Shown: positions 44,991-54,956 of the stretch, piece after piece | Position numbering within the stretch: the stretch's first letter is position 1 | Layout of the letters: the number at the start of each line of letters is the position of its first letter | From: DASVWZ01 sp963708575 | GTDB lineage: Bacteria > Acidobacteriota > Terriglobia > Terriglobales > Acidobacteriaceae | Assembly (NCBI GenBank): GCA_963708575.1 | Contig: CAVPTB010000007.1 | Location: 2,170,001-2,234,000 of the forward strand | DNA: 64,000 nucleotides | Direction: 5' to 3' | The notes under the pieces: model-generated | What the model was told of the DNA's origin: nothing | What the model saw: the letters and a program-made list of their open reading frames with translations, nothing else | Database searches by the model: none | Program-made: the position numbers and the translations under genes

Positions 44991-47236
44991 TCACTGCACA
45001 ATCAGAGTAAGCGGGACGTAGGAGTTAGTCGACCCCATGGTTCCCTTGACTGTCACAGTATAAGTGCCGGGGGGTGTGCCCATCGCTGCGGGCGACGAAC
45101 TGCTACCACCGCCGCAGGAGCAAAGGAACAACAACAGCGCGAAGGGAAGCAGATGCAGCCTGCCTCGTCTCACGCGTCGTATGCCCGGTAGAAGCATCAT
45201 CCCAAAGATTCCGATCGCCCACATCCAAGTAAAATGCCCACGGGGGCTACCCAGCATCGCCGAATTCCGAGCGGTTGTCGTTAGGCTTACCTGAAACGTC
45301 GAAGCCGACGTGGCGCTGAGGTTCTCGCTGGCCGGTACCGTACAGGCCGCTCCTGTCGGCGCGCCCGTACAACTCAGCGTGGCCGTCCCGCTCATACCCT
45401 GCCCGCCAATGGCCAACATCCAGCCGGCTGTAGCGCCGGCAGAAACGGTATCGCTACTGTGCACCTGTCTCCAGATCCCAATTGCCCGCTACCGCAATTA
45501 TTGGTCTCCGCGTAATCGCCGGCAGTTGCAATGCGCGAAATATTTAGCGTCGCGCCGCCGGTATTCTCCAATGTCACAATCTGGGCCGCGGTCGTGCCCC
45601 CAACATACTCCGAACCAAAGTTGAGAGAAGTAGGGCTCACGGTCGCCACCGGCGTCGTACCGGTTCCCGTCAACTGAATGACGTGCGGACTTCCCGGAGA
45701 ATCATCGTCAATGGTAATCAAACCATTTCTCGTACCTGTAGCAGTCGGAGTAAAAATGAGATGAAAAGTGCAAGCTGTGGCTGGCGCCAAAGGCGTCGGA
45801 CTCAGCGGGCAATCGTTGGTCTGCGAGTAGTCGCCGGAAATGTTGATTGCAGAAATGTCGATGCTTGTGGTCCCAGTATTGTAAATTGTGACGGGCGGTT
45901 CGTTTGGGTCGGACTGGCCCACCGGCGTTGGGGCGAAGTCAACGGTAGCAGGCATGCTGAGCGAAGGGCCCGTTCCTAGAGCGACTTTGGCAACGAAAGA
46001 CTGCGCGTACCCGCAGATTTGACAGGTACTGAAGTACGGATAAACGCCATTCGCAGCCTTCAAAATCGGAACCGGATAATAGAGGTTGTTGAGAATATCC
46101 GTGTAAAGATTGCCCGCCGAATCCACTCCAATGTAGTCAAGGCTCTGAAAGGCACCGCTGCCGAAGTTTCCAAAATAGCTGGCAAAGATGACATTGCCAC
46201 TGGGATCGAGGCCCACCAGTTCAGCGTCAGTGCTGTCCGATTGGATCGGATCCAGCAGAGGTTGGAAAGCGCCTGCGGTGTACGCATTGCCCTGGCTGTC
46301 GACTGTGATTGGAGCACAGTTGCTTGGGTTGGTTGGAACTACCGAGTAAAGCACCAACGAACCCGCTGCATTCAGTTTGATGATAATCTGACCACCGCCG
46401 TTGTCGCCGGTGAGAAGCATGTCGCTTGCTGCATCCGTGGCTAGACCGCAGGCGTTAAATCCCAATGCCGTTCCGAGATAGGTTGAATACAAAAGCTGCC
46501 CGGTATTATCGATCTTGCTCAAGAAAGCGCTTCCGCTTCCGCTGAATGATGATTCGAGTGGATTCAGCAACGGAAAATCAGTGGAGTAGGTCTGCCCTGT
46601 GAGGTAGACATTGCCACTAGCATCAAGGGCCAGGGCGGAGGCACTGTCAGTATCGCTCCCCCCGAAATAGGTCGAGAAGATGAGGGTGCCCGAAGAATTA
46701 AATTCGGCGATGAATGCGTCTTCTTGCCCCTTAAGCGCCCCTTGGCCTTGCATTGGATTGATCAACTGCAGATCATTAGAGCTGGTATAGCCTGTTAACC
46801 ACAAGTTCCCCGAGGCATCGACATCCATCCCCCGAGCGGCTTGGCTACCGCTTCCAGCATAGTTGGCCACATAGACAAGGTTGCCCTGAGGATCGTACTT
46901 GCTTACGCTCATTGGGACGTGTCCCGAACGCGTTGAAAAGTAGCAGTTCCCTGCCATGTCTGCAGAAACCGCGGTTAGAGACTCAGCGGCGACCGTTTTC
47001 TTGTACGCCACAGAACCGTCGGAGTGAAGCTTGAAGAGTTGGGTAGAGCTGCTTACGCATAACTCGCCCACGGAGTTAACCGCTGCAAATGTGATATCGC
47101 CCGGCTGCAGGTTATAAGTTGAATAGGCGAGATAGCGACTCTGTCCGGTTCCGGCAAGGCAGGTTACGTCCAGGCCGACCAAGGACATTGCTAATAGGAT
47201 CGAGTAGAATGCGCGGCAGCGACGAGGAGTGGCCAT
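44991..47236 (-). pseudogene. Secreted SBBP/choice-of-anchor-D repeat protein, broken near its C-terminus
   Basis: The main frame (47236-45392) has a signal sequence, SBBP-type repeats (GNLWLTGYTSSNDLQLINP, GNVYLTGQTYSTDFPLLNP) and two choice-of-anchor-D domains (LAPATACTFHLIFTPTATGTRNG). The second anchor-D domain runs CTVAIPFLPAL and then loses frame. A different frame (45464-44991) carries the expected end: SGTATLSCTGAPTGAACTVPASENLSATSASTFQV, a hydrophobic segment and GTPPGTYTVTVKGTMGS. A one-base correction does not fully repair it, because the remainder of the second anchor-D domain (about 30 residues) seems absent. A small deletion or assembly collapse is likely. Confidence 0.7.
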
Positions 47237-47349
47237 ACCAATTTCTCCTGACCGACCTGATTTTTCACGATAACCCTAGGATAAGGAGGAAGTTGTGATT
47301 TCAATCACCAGAATCGGGCAGCCCGAGAACTTTCAATGCAGACAGCGAG

Positions 47350-49173
47350 CTACGCAGAGACGTTGAAGGCCTTGTTCTTGCTGCCATGACCGTTTGCGGA
47401 GTGAAGGCCAAGCTTCATCAGGTGCAGTTTGTCGTGGCGGCAGCGGTCATAGAATTCAGCTTCCGAACAGGGCAATTCCTCATTTTCCGGAAGAACGACC
47501 TCGGAAACGCCGTAACGGCTGGCGAGTTCAATTAGATCGTCGAGTCGTCCAACCACACGTGCCCCCCACACCTTGCGGTTGAGATCGCTGCCTCCGTTGG
47601 TGTCGATGAGCCCGGCGCATTGAATACGCCGTCCCTCCAGAAAACTCAAAGCAAACGCCGCATGTTCGGAGGTTCCCAAGACAAACACGCGCCGCCGAGG
47701 CGGGTTTTCCGATTCCCACATTCTGACCGATGCTTTAAAAAGAAAGAACGACTTGCGCAGGCCCAGCAGGAGTACCCATGATACGAGGCCGTCAACCAAG
47801 AAAACGACTCTAGAATAGCCAGCGAAACGGTACAAACCGGTCAACAAGAGGACAGCAGCCACTTCGCCCAGGGCGGTGGCACGAGCAAGACGGTAGGCGT
47901 CACCCATCGATCCCCGCCACCATGAGTAGCGGTAGATCCGAAAAATCCAGAGGACTCCGAACTTCGCGGCTACAACAATTGGCCAGGAACGCAAGAAAAG
48001 AACGACGTCAGCGTGCGGAATCGCAGTTTTGAAGCGCAGGAAATAAGCGAAGTAATACGAAAGCGAGAGAACGAGAGGATCCAACAGCACCGCCAACGTG
48101 TCATAAGCCAAGATACGCGACAAAAACGGCCATCTAGGGTGCCCTGAGGTTTCGTGAGACGAAGATCCACTGCGGAATAAATGAATGCCGAACAACAGCA
48201 AAAGAAGATACCAAGCGGCGATCAGTTCTATAGCGCGCGGGTAGAAAAGACTTCTGGCAACCAGTGCGACAGCACCCGAGCCCGCGGCAAGGACGTAAAG
48301 CAAAAGTACAGCGCTTCGTTCGCTTAGTCCTAAATTCACCAAGCGATGCGATGTGTGATCGGTTCCCCCCATGGAAACCGGCTGACCACGCAATCGTCGT
48401 GTGATCGAGACAAAAAACGTGTCAAAGATTGGAATGGCAAGCACCGCCAAAGGCGCGAAGATCAGGTTAGAGACTCCGGAAAGGTGAGTCACCTGAAGTA
48501 GCGACACAGTTCCAAGAAAAAATCCGATAAAAAGACTTCCGCTGTCTCCCATGAAAATCCGCGCCGGGTTGAAATTGAAAGGAAGAAATCCCGCAATTGC
48601 GCCAGCTGCGATGGAGATGAGCAGAGCGTACTCGTAAGAGCCACTACTGATATAGAAAACGATCAAGTACATCGAGACAATGAACGCAATCCCTGCGGAA
48701 AGTCCGTCCATATTGTCCAGAAGGTTGAATGCATTAGTGATGCCGACGATCCATATAATGGAAACGAACAGATTGATTGCCAAGCTGTCCCGCAGCGGAT
48801 AAACCAGCCCAAAATTAAGAACCAGCACGGCAGCCAGGAGTTGGAGGAAAAACTTCGATCTGGGCCCCAAATGGATGGCATCGTCCACCAACCCCAGCAC
48901 AAACATCATCGAAGACAATCCCACGAGTTTCCAAATCAGAGGATTGGAGTGAGGCAGGAAGATACCGCACGCAACTATAAATCCAAGCCACAAAGGCACA
49001 CCGCCAAACATGGCCGGCGTCCCCTTGTGCCACCGATCAATGCGCGGTTTCGCGACCCATCCGCACTTTCGGCAGACGCGAGAGGTAATCGCGACGAGGA
49101 CTGCGGTGACCGCGAAGGTAAACAGGAATGCGGCAGCAACGAAGTTAATCGTTAACGGATTTCCTAAATTCAT
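47350..49173 (-). CDS. WecA/TagO-type initiating phosphoglycosyltransferase fused to membrane/CoA-binding-like module
   Basis: In the 607-residue protein, residues 1-330 are a MraY/WecA-type transferase with the DD motif at 97-98 (GLVDDAIHLG), NLLDNMDGLSAG, IFMGDSGSLFIGF and GGTDHTSHRLV, so it should move a sugar phosphate from a UDP-sugar to undecaprenyl phosphate. Residues 345-600 add four more membrane helices and RVFVLGTSEHAAFALSFLEGRRIQCAGLIDT, the CoA-binding-like start of polytopic CapD/PglF-type dehydratases, but without the catalytic SDR domain. It is probably the first enzyme of repeat-unit assembly. The role of the truncated second module is unclear. Confidence 0.87.
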   Translation of the reverse strand: MNLGNPLTINFVAAAFLFTFAVTAVLVAITSRVCRKCGWVAKPRIDRWHKGTPAMFGGVPLWLGFIVACGIFLPHSNPLIWKLVGLSSMMFVLGLVDDAIHLGPRSKFFLQLLAAVLVLNFGLVYPLRDSLAINLFVSIIWIVGITNAFNLLDNMDGLSAGIAFIVSMYLIVFYISSGSYEYALLISIAAGAIAGFLPFNFNPARIFMGDSGSLFIGFFLGTVSLLQVTHLSGVSNLIFAPLAVLAIPIFDTFFVSITRRLRGQPVSMGGTDHTSHRLVNLGLSERSAVLLLYVLAAGSGAVALVARSLFYPRAIELIAAWYLLLLLFGIHLFRSGSSSHETSGHPRWPFLSRILAYDTLAVLLDPLVLSLSYYFAYFLRFKTAIPHADVVLFLRSWPIVVAAKFGVLWIFRIYRYSWWRGSMGDAYRLARATALGEVAAVLLLTGLYRFAGYSRVVFLVDGLVSWVLLLGLRKSFFLFKASVRMWESENPPRRRVFVLGTSEHAAFALSFLEGRRIQCAGLIDTNGGSDLNRKVWGARVVGRLDDLIELASRYGVSEVVLPENEELPCSEAEFYDRCRHDKLHLMKLGLHSANGHGSKNKAFNVSA

Positions 49174-49209
49174 AAACCAAGGAACCGCGAGGTCCTTCTG
49201 GAATACCCC

Positions 49210-50205
49210 TCAGACTGCCACATTCGTCAGATTCGCTTCTTCAGCTTGTTCGCGCATGTTTTGCGCCACCGCTTCGACAATTTCGCGGAGATTCTTGGTC
49301 GGAGTATATCCGATAGCGGCTCGGATTCGAGTAAGGTCCGGCATCCGCCGCCGCATGTCTTCGAACTCTCCGCCGTAAGCGCTCTCGTAGGATACGTGAA
49401 CAATTGGAGACTTGGAGCCAGTAACCTGCTTGACCAACTCTGCCAGCTCGTTGATGGTAACTTCTTCCGAAGATCCGATGTTGTATACGGAACCCTCCGC
49501 GCCCTCGGTTTCAGAAAGGTCCGCCAATGCTGAAGCAATGTCGCGCACCCACCCGAAACAGCGGGACTGTTTGCCGTCACCGTAGATGGTAATCGGTTTC
49601 CCCGCCATAGCCCAGCTCACGAATCGTGGCAGAACCATTCCGTATGTCCCGACCTGGCGAGGACCAACGGTATTAAATAACCTGACAATAATGACAGGCA
49701 GTCCTCTCTCGCGGTGATACGCCAACGCAAGAAACTCGTCCATTGCCTTGGAGCAGGCATAGCTCCACCGTCCGCAGACCGGAGGACCGATTAGAAGGTC
49801 GTCGTCTTCCGTGAAAGGAATTTTGTTCGATTTGCCGTAGACTTCCGATGTCGAGGTTAGGAGAACCTTCTTTCTTTTCTTCGCCGCAGCCTCCAGAACC
49901 AGCTCAGTGCCGCGAACGTTCGTGTGCAAGGTTCGCACCGGAGACTCAACAATCAGCCGGACACCGACGGCGGCAGCCAAGTGGAAAATAACATCGCAGT
50001 CGTCGACCAACTCAGCCAACAGCGCCTTCTCCATCACAGAGTCGATGACGTAGCGAAAACCCGGCTGTCCTTTTAAATGACTGATATTCCTAATGGAACC
50101 GGTAGAAAGGTCATCCAACACGGTGACCTCATACCCCTTTTCGATCAGCGTCTCCGCCAGGTGCGAACCGACAAAACCGGCGCCCCCAGTGATCAATGCA
50201 CGCAT
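49210..50205 (-). CDS. NAD-dependent nucleotide-sugar epimerase/dehydratase
   Basis: The 331-residue SDR has TGGAGFVGSHLAETLIEKGYEVTVLDDLSTGS, the catalytic set (TSTSEVYGKS, YACSKAMDE) and RLFNTVGPRQVGTYGMVLPRFV. It resembles UDP-glucuronate decarboxylase/epimerase-like enzymes of polysaccharide loci, but the exact product cannot be told. It lies 36 bp before the WecA-type gene in the reading direction. An AGGAGGATCTG stretch precedes the ATG. Confidence 0.88.
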   Translation of the reverse strand: MRALITGGAGFVGSHLAETLIEKGYEVTVLDDLSTGSIRNISHLKGQPGFRYVIDSVMEKALLAELVDDCDVIFHLAAAVGVRLIVESPVRTLHTNVRGTELVLEAAAKKRKKVLLTSTSEVYGKSNKIPFTEDDDLLIGPPVCGRWSYACSKAMDEFLALAYHRERGLPVIIVRLFNTVGPRQVGTYGMVLPRFVSWAMAGKPITIYGDGKQSRCFGWVRDIASALADLSETEGAEGSVYNIGSSEEVTINELAELVKQVTGSKSPIVHVSYESAYGGEFEDMRRRMPDLTRIRAAIGYTPTKNLREIVEAVAQNMREQAEEANLTNVAV

Positions 50206-50575
50206 TCAGATCCTCCTGATTTTGCAACGATATCACCTAGCAACAGCTCGCACCGTTAGCTAAAAACGGGGCGTCTTCCAATGATTGCACAAAAAACGAT
50301 TTCGAATGGTGATGTGCAAGACGATTCTCTCTGGTTGCACTGACATTTTCTAGCATAATTTCGTATTGTTCCCAGAAAGAGCAACGTTATGAGACCGTAA
50401 CAGCCGCCTGGTACTTTTTTGGTACCAAGCTGCTAAGCTTCGCGTCGACGTATCTATCGTTCCTGGTGGCGAAGGAGCCTGCGGCAGTCACTTTCAGCCG
50501 ATCATGCCCGTTTCAACACTTTCCCGGCAATTATGTTGCGCCGGCGATCATCTATTGACTATTCTTGGCGGTTGC
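50206..50575. other. Intergenic region, no gene seen
   Basis: This 370-bp gap between two minus-strand genes is the longest in the polysaccharide locus and is AT-richer than its surroundings. A small inverted repeat (TGGTAC/GTACCA around TTTTTTG, 50409-50427) is present. It may hold a terminator of the upstream glycosyltransferase gene and a promoter for the epimerase gene, which would start a second transcription unit here, but no clear elements were found. Confidence 0.5.
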
Positions 50576-51880
50576 TTACGGGACACCAACCATCCGGGCT
50601 GACAGCAACTGCCGATAAAGGTGCTCGTGCGACTTCACCATTCGCGCAAGGGAGAACTGCTCCTCCGCGCGCCGGCGCCCCTTGATTCCCATTGAACACC
50701 GTTGAACTGGGTCATTGATCAGCGACTCGGCGGCGGCAGCGATGGATCGAGGGGATGCGCATGGGACCAACAAACCCGTCACTCCGTTGTAAACGGCCTC
50801 CGGGTTCCCACCGACATCAGTGGCGACCACTGGCTTGCCACACGCCATCGCCTCCAAGATGACGTTGGAAAAACCTTCGCTCTCAGAGGTCGACACGTAG
50901 ATATCAAGCGCAGCAAAGATTTTTTCCGGGAATGGGTCGCTGTCCAAAATTAATATCTCATCTCCCAACCCTAACTCCTCAATCCGTCGTTCAACCATTT
51001 TGCGTGAGCCGCGATCGGCTCCGACCATCACGAATCTCAAACCGCCATGACGCTTCGCCAAGATAGCGGCGGCCTCGACAAAGTCGACATGACGTTTGTA
51101 CAGAGAGAAATTTGCAATCATGCCCAGAACCAGGTTCTGATCATTCCACCCCTTCTCGGAGCGCCAAGTCCGCGCGAGCCCGGGATGGAAGCGTTCAGTA
51201 TCGACACCGTTATAAATCGTGTAACATTTTTCAGCAGGACACCCCCCGGTGCCGCGGATATCTCTGCTCACCGCATTGCTGTTGGCCACTGTTACATCCG
51301 CGAAGCGCAATGCCATCTTGTCCGCCAAAGCTACTATGCCTCTATTAGAACGATACAACTCTGTCAAACAAGGACGACCACTAATCAAAACGGGGACCTG
51401 TCCGAGACGTGCTGCGATCCCTCCAATAATATTCGACGCTGGAAGCATCGCGTGAACAATGTCACTCCGCCATTCGCGTAACTGGTGCGCCGTTTGGATC
51501 GTCGCTTTCAACAGAGACCAACTTCGTCTGAACCATTGCGAGTTTCCGCTTTCTGGAATTCCCATCACGAAACACCGGTCCGTCCAATCCCGCGCTCGCT
51601 CGATCCCAGCTCCTTCTAGCAGGATGATCGAAGGGGAAAAACTCTCACGATCAAGATGTTTGAGTAACTCAAGCGTTCGCCGCTCCGCTCCCGCGTCACG
51701 CAAGGAACCCACTATGTAGGTCACCCTGATTCGTTGTCTGGACGGTTGCTCATCGAAGTGTTCGGGGAGTTGCCGGGGAACGACGAGTTGGGAATCTTGA
51801 CGCACCAAGCTTGGGATCCTAGGTTGAGGTTTAGGGATAGCTTTCGGACCGAAACGATTCACCCGGTCGGTGGTAAGCAT
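50576..51880 (-). CDS. Glycosyltransferase family 4
   Basis: The 434-residue protein starts with about 50 divergent residues and then RVTYIVGSLRDAGAERRTLELLKHLD, the GT4 N-domain. Donor-site motifs follow: VLGMIANFSLYKRHVDFVEAAAIL and STSESEGFSNVILEAMACGKPVVATDVGGNPEAV with the conserved EGFSNVILEAMA. It follows asnB by 12 bp in the reading direction. Sugar specificity is unknown. The true start may be some codons downstream of 51880. Confidence 0.88.
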   Translation of the reverse strand: MLTTDRVNRFGPKAIPKPQPRIPSLVRQDSQLVVPRQLPEHFDEQPSRQRIRVTYIVGSLRDAGAERRTLELLKHLDRESFSPSIILLEGAGIERARDWTDRCFVMGIPESGNSQWFRRSWSLLKATIQTAHQLREWRSDIVHAMLPASNIIGGIAARLGQVPVLISGRPCLTELYRSNRGIVALADKMALRFADVTVANSNAVSRDIRGTGGCPAEKCYTIYNGVDTERFHPGLARTWRSEKGWNDQNLVLGMIANFSLYKRHVDFVEAAAILAKRHGGLRFVMVGADRGSRKMVERRIEELGLGDEILILDSDPFPEKIFAALDIYVSTSESEGFSNVILEAMACGKPVVATDVGGNPEAVYNGVTGLLVPCASPRSIAAAAESLINDPVQRCSMGIKGRRRAEEQFSLARMVKSHEHLYRQLLSARMVGVP

Positions 51881-51892
51881 TCAGCGCCACGA

Positions 51893-53794
51893 TTACGCCA
51901 CGCAGATCCGTGCGTTCTCGATTTGTGATTGGAACCAGGTCTCAAGAATGAGCACATGCCATAACTGTGTATGCCAATTGCGCTTTCCCGCGGCATGCTC
52001 GTCTAACATCATTTTAATCTTGTCCATCTGAAACACTTCCGCAAGGGAACTCTCCCGTGCTAAGAGTGCGTCCCGCGCAAAGTCTCGGAGTTCGTTTCGG
52101 AACCACTCCCGAATAGGTACGGAGAATCCAGCTTTGCCGCGATTCAGAATCACAGGAGGCAGCTCGTCTTGGAATGCACGTTTTAGAATGTGCTTTTGTC
52201 TTGTTCCATGAATCTTTAGAGAACTCGGGATGCGGGCACAAAACTCCACCAGCTTATGGTCCAGGAAGGGTGCACGCACTTCCAAACCGAAGGCCATGCT
52301 GCAGATATCTACTTTCACGTTAAGGTCTTCAGGAATGTAACTGAGCGTGTCACTGGCCATGGCGCGCGTCACGTCATCCGGGGCTCCGGCTGTGTCCCAG
52401 CCGAACATGAACGTTCCTCGGTCGGCGACATCCAGCTGTTTAAGGAAATCGTGGTTGTAAAATGATCTCCACCGTTCCTCTTCCATCATTCCTCGGAAAA
52501 TCGCTTCGTATTGTTCGCGCGGAGGGCGGCTTACGATTTTCAGCAATTCTCGAAGGTAACGTTGCTTGCTCCGGCCGACGGGGCGATTGGGCAGCAAGGG
52601 CCCGACTGCCGAAAGGAGCCCAGCTCCCGGGATTTTCGACAGAATTCCCAGTCCCTTGAGCGCAAGGTAGCGCTGATATCCCCCGAAGGCTTCGTCCCCT
52701 CCATCGCCACTAAGCGCCACCTTCACGTGTTGACTGGTGTATCTTGCCAGGTAGTACGTAGGTATGGCAGACGGATCCGCAAACGGCTCATCGAAGAGCC
52801 CGGCAATCTGGGGCAACAGATGCACGTCTTCGTGTTCAACTCGAAGCTCGTGGTGGTCGGTGTCAAAATGCTTCGCCAACAAGCGAGCGTACGGGGATTC
52901 GTCGAAATCCTTGTGACCGAAGGCCACGGAAAAAGTCTTCACCTTCTCCGGGATAGCTTTACGGGCAGCTGCGAGTACGCATGCAGAATCAATCCCTCCG
53001 CTAAGGAACAGTCCCAGCGGAACGTCCGAAATGAGCCGCAGTTCAGTTGCCTCTTGCATCAAACTACGCACTTGATGCGAGAGTTCCAGTTCCCTCCTCG
53101 GGAGAGGGTGACTGTAGTCGGGACTCCAATACTTTTCAATATGCATGCCCTTACCCTCTTGCCAAGTGAGGGTTGAGGCAGGAGGCAACTTCTTGATTTC
53201 TTGAAAACCTGTTCGTGGGCTTGGAATGCATTGCCATAGTAGAAACTGGTGAATGCTCGCGAGATCCGGTGAAAGGTCGACCTCGCCACTGGCGACCACC
53301 GCCTTAATCTCGGATCCGAACAAAAGCCGGGATGAATTGGCGGAATAAAACAGGGGTTTGACGCCCATACGGTCGCGGGCAAGCAGCAATTGCCGAGTGC
53401 GACAGTCCCAGATCGCGAACGCAAACATTCCCCGAAGCTGATGGACACAGGCCTTTCCGTATTCTTCGTAAGCATGCAGAATTACTTCAGTGTCGGTATG
53501 TGACCTAAATTTATGTCCCCGAGATTCCAGAACAGGACGCAGTTCTAGAAAATTGTAAATTTCACCGTTGAAGACAATCCAGACTGTCCCATCCTCATTA
53601 CACATCGGATTGCGACCGCTGGGAGAAAGATCAATGATCGACAGCCGTCGATGACCGAGACCCACATTGCCTGATGTCCAACATCCGGAATCGTCGGGAC
53701 CGCGGTGTCGCACGGAGTCTGACATGCGCCCGATCAGTTCGCGATCAACCGGCTGCAGCGGATCGAAATTTATTTTGCCGACAATTCCGCACAT
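51893..53794 (-). CDS. asnB: Asparagine synthetase (glutamine-hydrolysing), AsnB type
   Basis: The 633-residue protein begins MCGIVGKI, so the glutaminase nucleophile is Cys2, with HRGPDDSG and FNGEIYNF. The synthetase half has the ATP loop LGLFLSGGIDSA and SGDGGDEAFGGY, and is full length. AsnB-type enzymes are often found in polysaccharide loci, where they may amidate uronic acids or amino sugars; the neighbouring sugar-acid epimerase genes fit that role, but ordinary asparagine synthesis is not excluded. Confidence 0.9.
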   Translation of the reverse strand: MCGIVGKINFDPLQPVDRELIGRMSDSVRHRGPDDSGCWTSGNVGLGHRRLSIIDLSPSGRNPMCNEDGTVWIVFNGEIYNFLELRPVLESRGHKFRSHTDTEVILHAYEEYGKACVHQLRGMFAFAIWDCRTRQLLLARDRMGVKPLFYSANSSRLLFGSEIKAVVASGEVDLSPDLASIHQFLLWQCIPSPRTGFQEIKKLPPASTLTWQEGKGMHIEKYWSPDYSHPLPRRELELSHQVRSLMQEATELRLISDVPLGLFLSGGIDSACVLAAARKAIPEKVKTFSVAFGHKDFDESPYARLLAKHFDTDHHELRVEHEDVHLLPQIAGLFDEPFADPSAIPTYYLARYTSQHVKVALSGDGGDEAFGGYQRYLALKGLGILSKIPGAGLLSAVGPLLPNRPVGRSKQRYLRELLKIVSRPPREQYEAIFRGMMEEERWRSFYNHDFLKQLDVADRGTFMFGWDTAGAPDDVTRAMASDTLSYIPEDLNVKVDICSMAFGLEVRAPFLDHKLVEFCARIPSSLKIHGTRQKHILKRAFQDELPPVILNRGKAGFSVPIREWFRNELRDFARDALLARESSLAEVFQMDKIKMMLDEHAAGKRNWHTQLWHVLILETWFQSQIENARICVA

Positions 53795-53899
53795 AGATGA
53801 TGGCCTAGTCGTTCAACAACCTTGAACTCAGAGCCCTCGTCGCCAGCAAACATAGTTTGAGCGGCACCGCAGAATTCTCTCCTCGTTCGTAATCCTTTT

Positions 53900-54919
53900 T
53901 CACCCAGCCACGGAGCGAAGGGTAGCCGCCAAGCGTGGCGCCAATACGTCAACAGAGTAATTCCGTAATACGGCAGCACGTCCGTTCTGTCCCATGCGCC
54001 AGCATTCGTCATCTCTTCCCAGCAAGAAATCCAAGTGCTCGACCCAGTCGTCATGTGTGACGGCACCGAAACCGACTTCGCCCTTCTTGAGCACTTCAGC
54101 ATTCATGCCGAAAGGGCTGACCACTACCGGCAAACCACAAGCCATGTAAAGGAGCATTTTGAAGCTACATTTTCCTCGGGAAACGACGCTGTCTGTGATC
54201 GGCATGATTCCTATTGTCATTTCTTGAATATCATTGACCTCTCGCTCCCAACTAAACCGCACGAATTCCACCCGTTCGGGTGGAATCACTTTGAAGTTGG
54301 GGACTTTATCAGAGACGATTCGAAGCACGGCACGAGGATGCTTGAGTAGAACTTGATGCAGCCCTGGCTCAATCTGGTACAGGAATGGAAAACCCGAATG
54401 TAACCCTTGCCACCCAATCACTGGACGAGAAGGATCGCGGCGACCGTTTCGGCTCACGAAGCGGTTAGTATCCACCGGCGTGGGCAGGACACTAACGTTC
54501 TTGTTCCACTGAGAAAAGCTCTCGGCAAGGAAGTTGTTGCCGCAGATCACGTGGTCACACATTGCGGCAAGCCGGCGAGCAAACTCGCCTTTTCGGTGCA
54601 CCCAAATAGCATCATCTACGTCGAACACACGGGGACGCTTGGTAAACGGTTCAAGGGTCACGAATGTAGACAGCATTTCTCTCTGAAAAAGACTGACATC
54701 GTAGCCGTACGAACGTACCACAGCGGGCAAACGATCGATGACATTCCAAATCCCCCAAGCTGGCCGCAACCATAGACGCTCCGGGGGGTACAGACCGGCG
54801 CGGGAGGGCGATTCCACAAGCTCAACTCCCTCGCCCTTCAAATGCGGAACATATCGGTGCACCCGATATACACCAGCCGGGCTGTTATGCCCCCCGGTGT
54901 AAGCGATGACTTTCAGCAT
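53900..54919 (-). CDS. Glycosyltransferase family 4
   Basis: From MLKVIAYTGGHNSPAGVYRVHRYVP the product is 339 residues; an upstream in-frame start at 55030 would overlap the next gene's end and adds no conserved sequence. The GT-B pattern is visible: FDVDDAIWVHRKGEF, VLPTPVDTNRF, PVIGWQGLHSGF, and the C-domain motif GIMPITDSVVSRGKCSFKMLLYMACGLPVVVSPFG. It is shorter than most GT4 enzymes but complete in its C-domain. Specificity unknown. Confidence 0.82.
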   Translation of the reverse strand: MLKVIAYTGGHNSPAGVYRVHRYVPHLKGEGVELVESPSRAGLYPPERLWLRPAWGIWNVIDRLPAVVRSYGYDVSLFQREMLSTFVTLEPFTKRPRVFDVDDAIWVHRKGEFARRLAAMCDHVICGNNFLAESFSQWNKNVSVLPTPVDTNRFVSRNGRRDPSRPVIGWQGLHSGFPFLYQIEPGLHQVLLKHPRAVLRIVSDKVPNFKVIPPERVEFVRFSWEREVNDIQEMTIGIMPITDSVVSRGKCSFKMLLYMACGLPVVVSPFGMNAEVLKKGEVGFGAVTHDDWVEHLDFLLGRDDECWRMGQNGRAAVLRNYSVDVLAPRLAATLRSVAG

Positions 54920-54956
54920 GGACCGGCGAGTTTGGGTAGTCAAGACCGTGGTGGTC

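Noticed and set aside
50409..50427. Inverted repeat TGGTAC/GTACCA around a T run
   Set aside because: Only a 6-bp AT-containing stem with the T-run inside the loop; too weak to call a terminator or operator.
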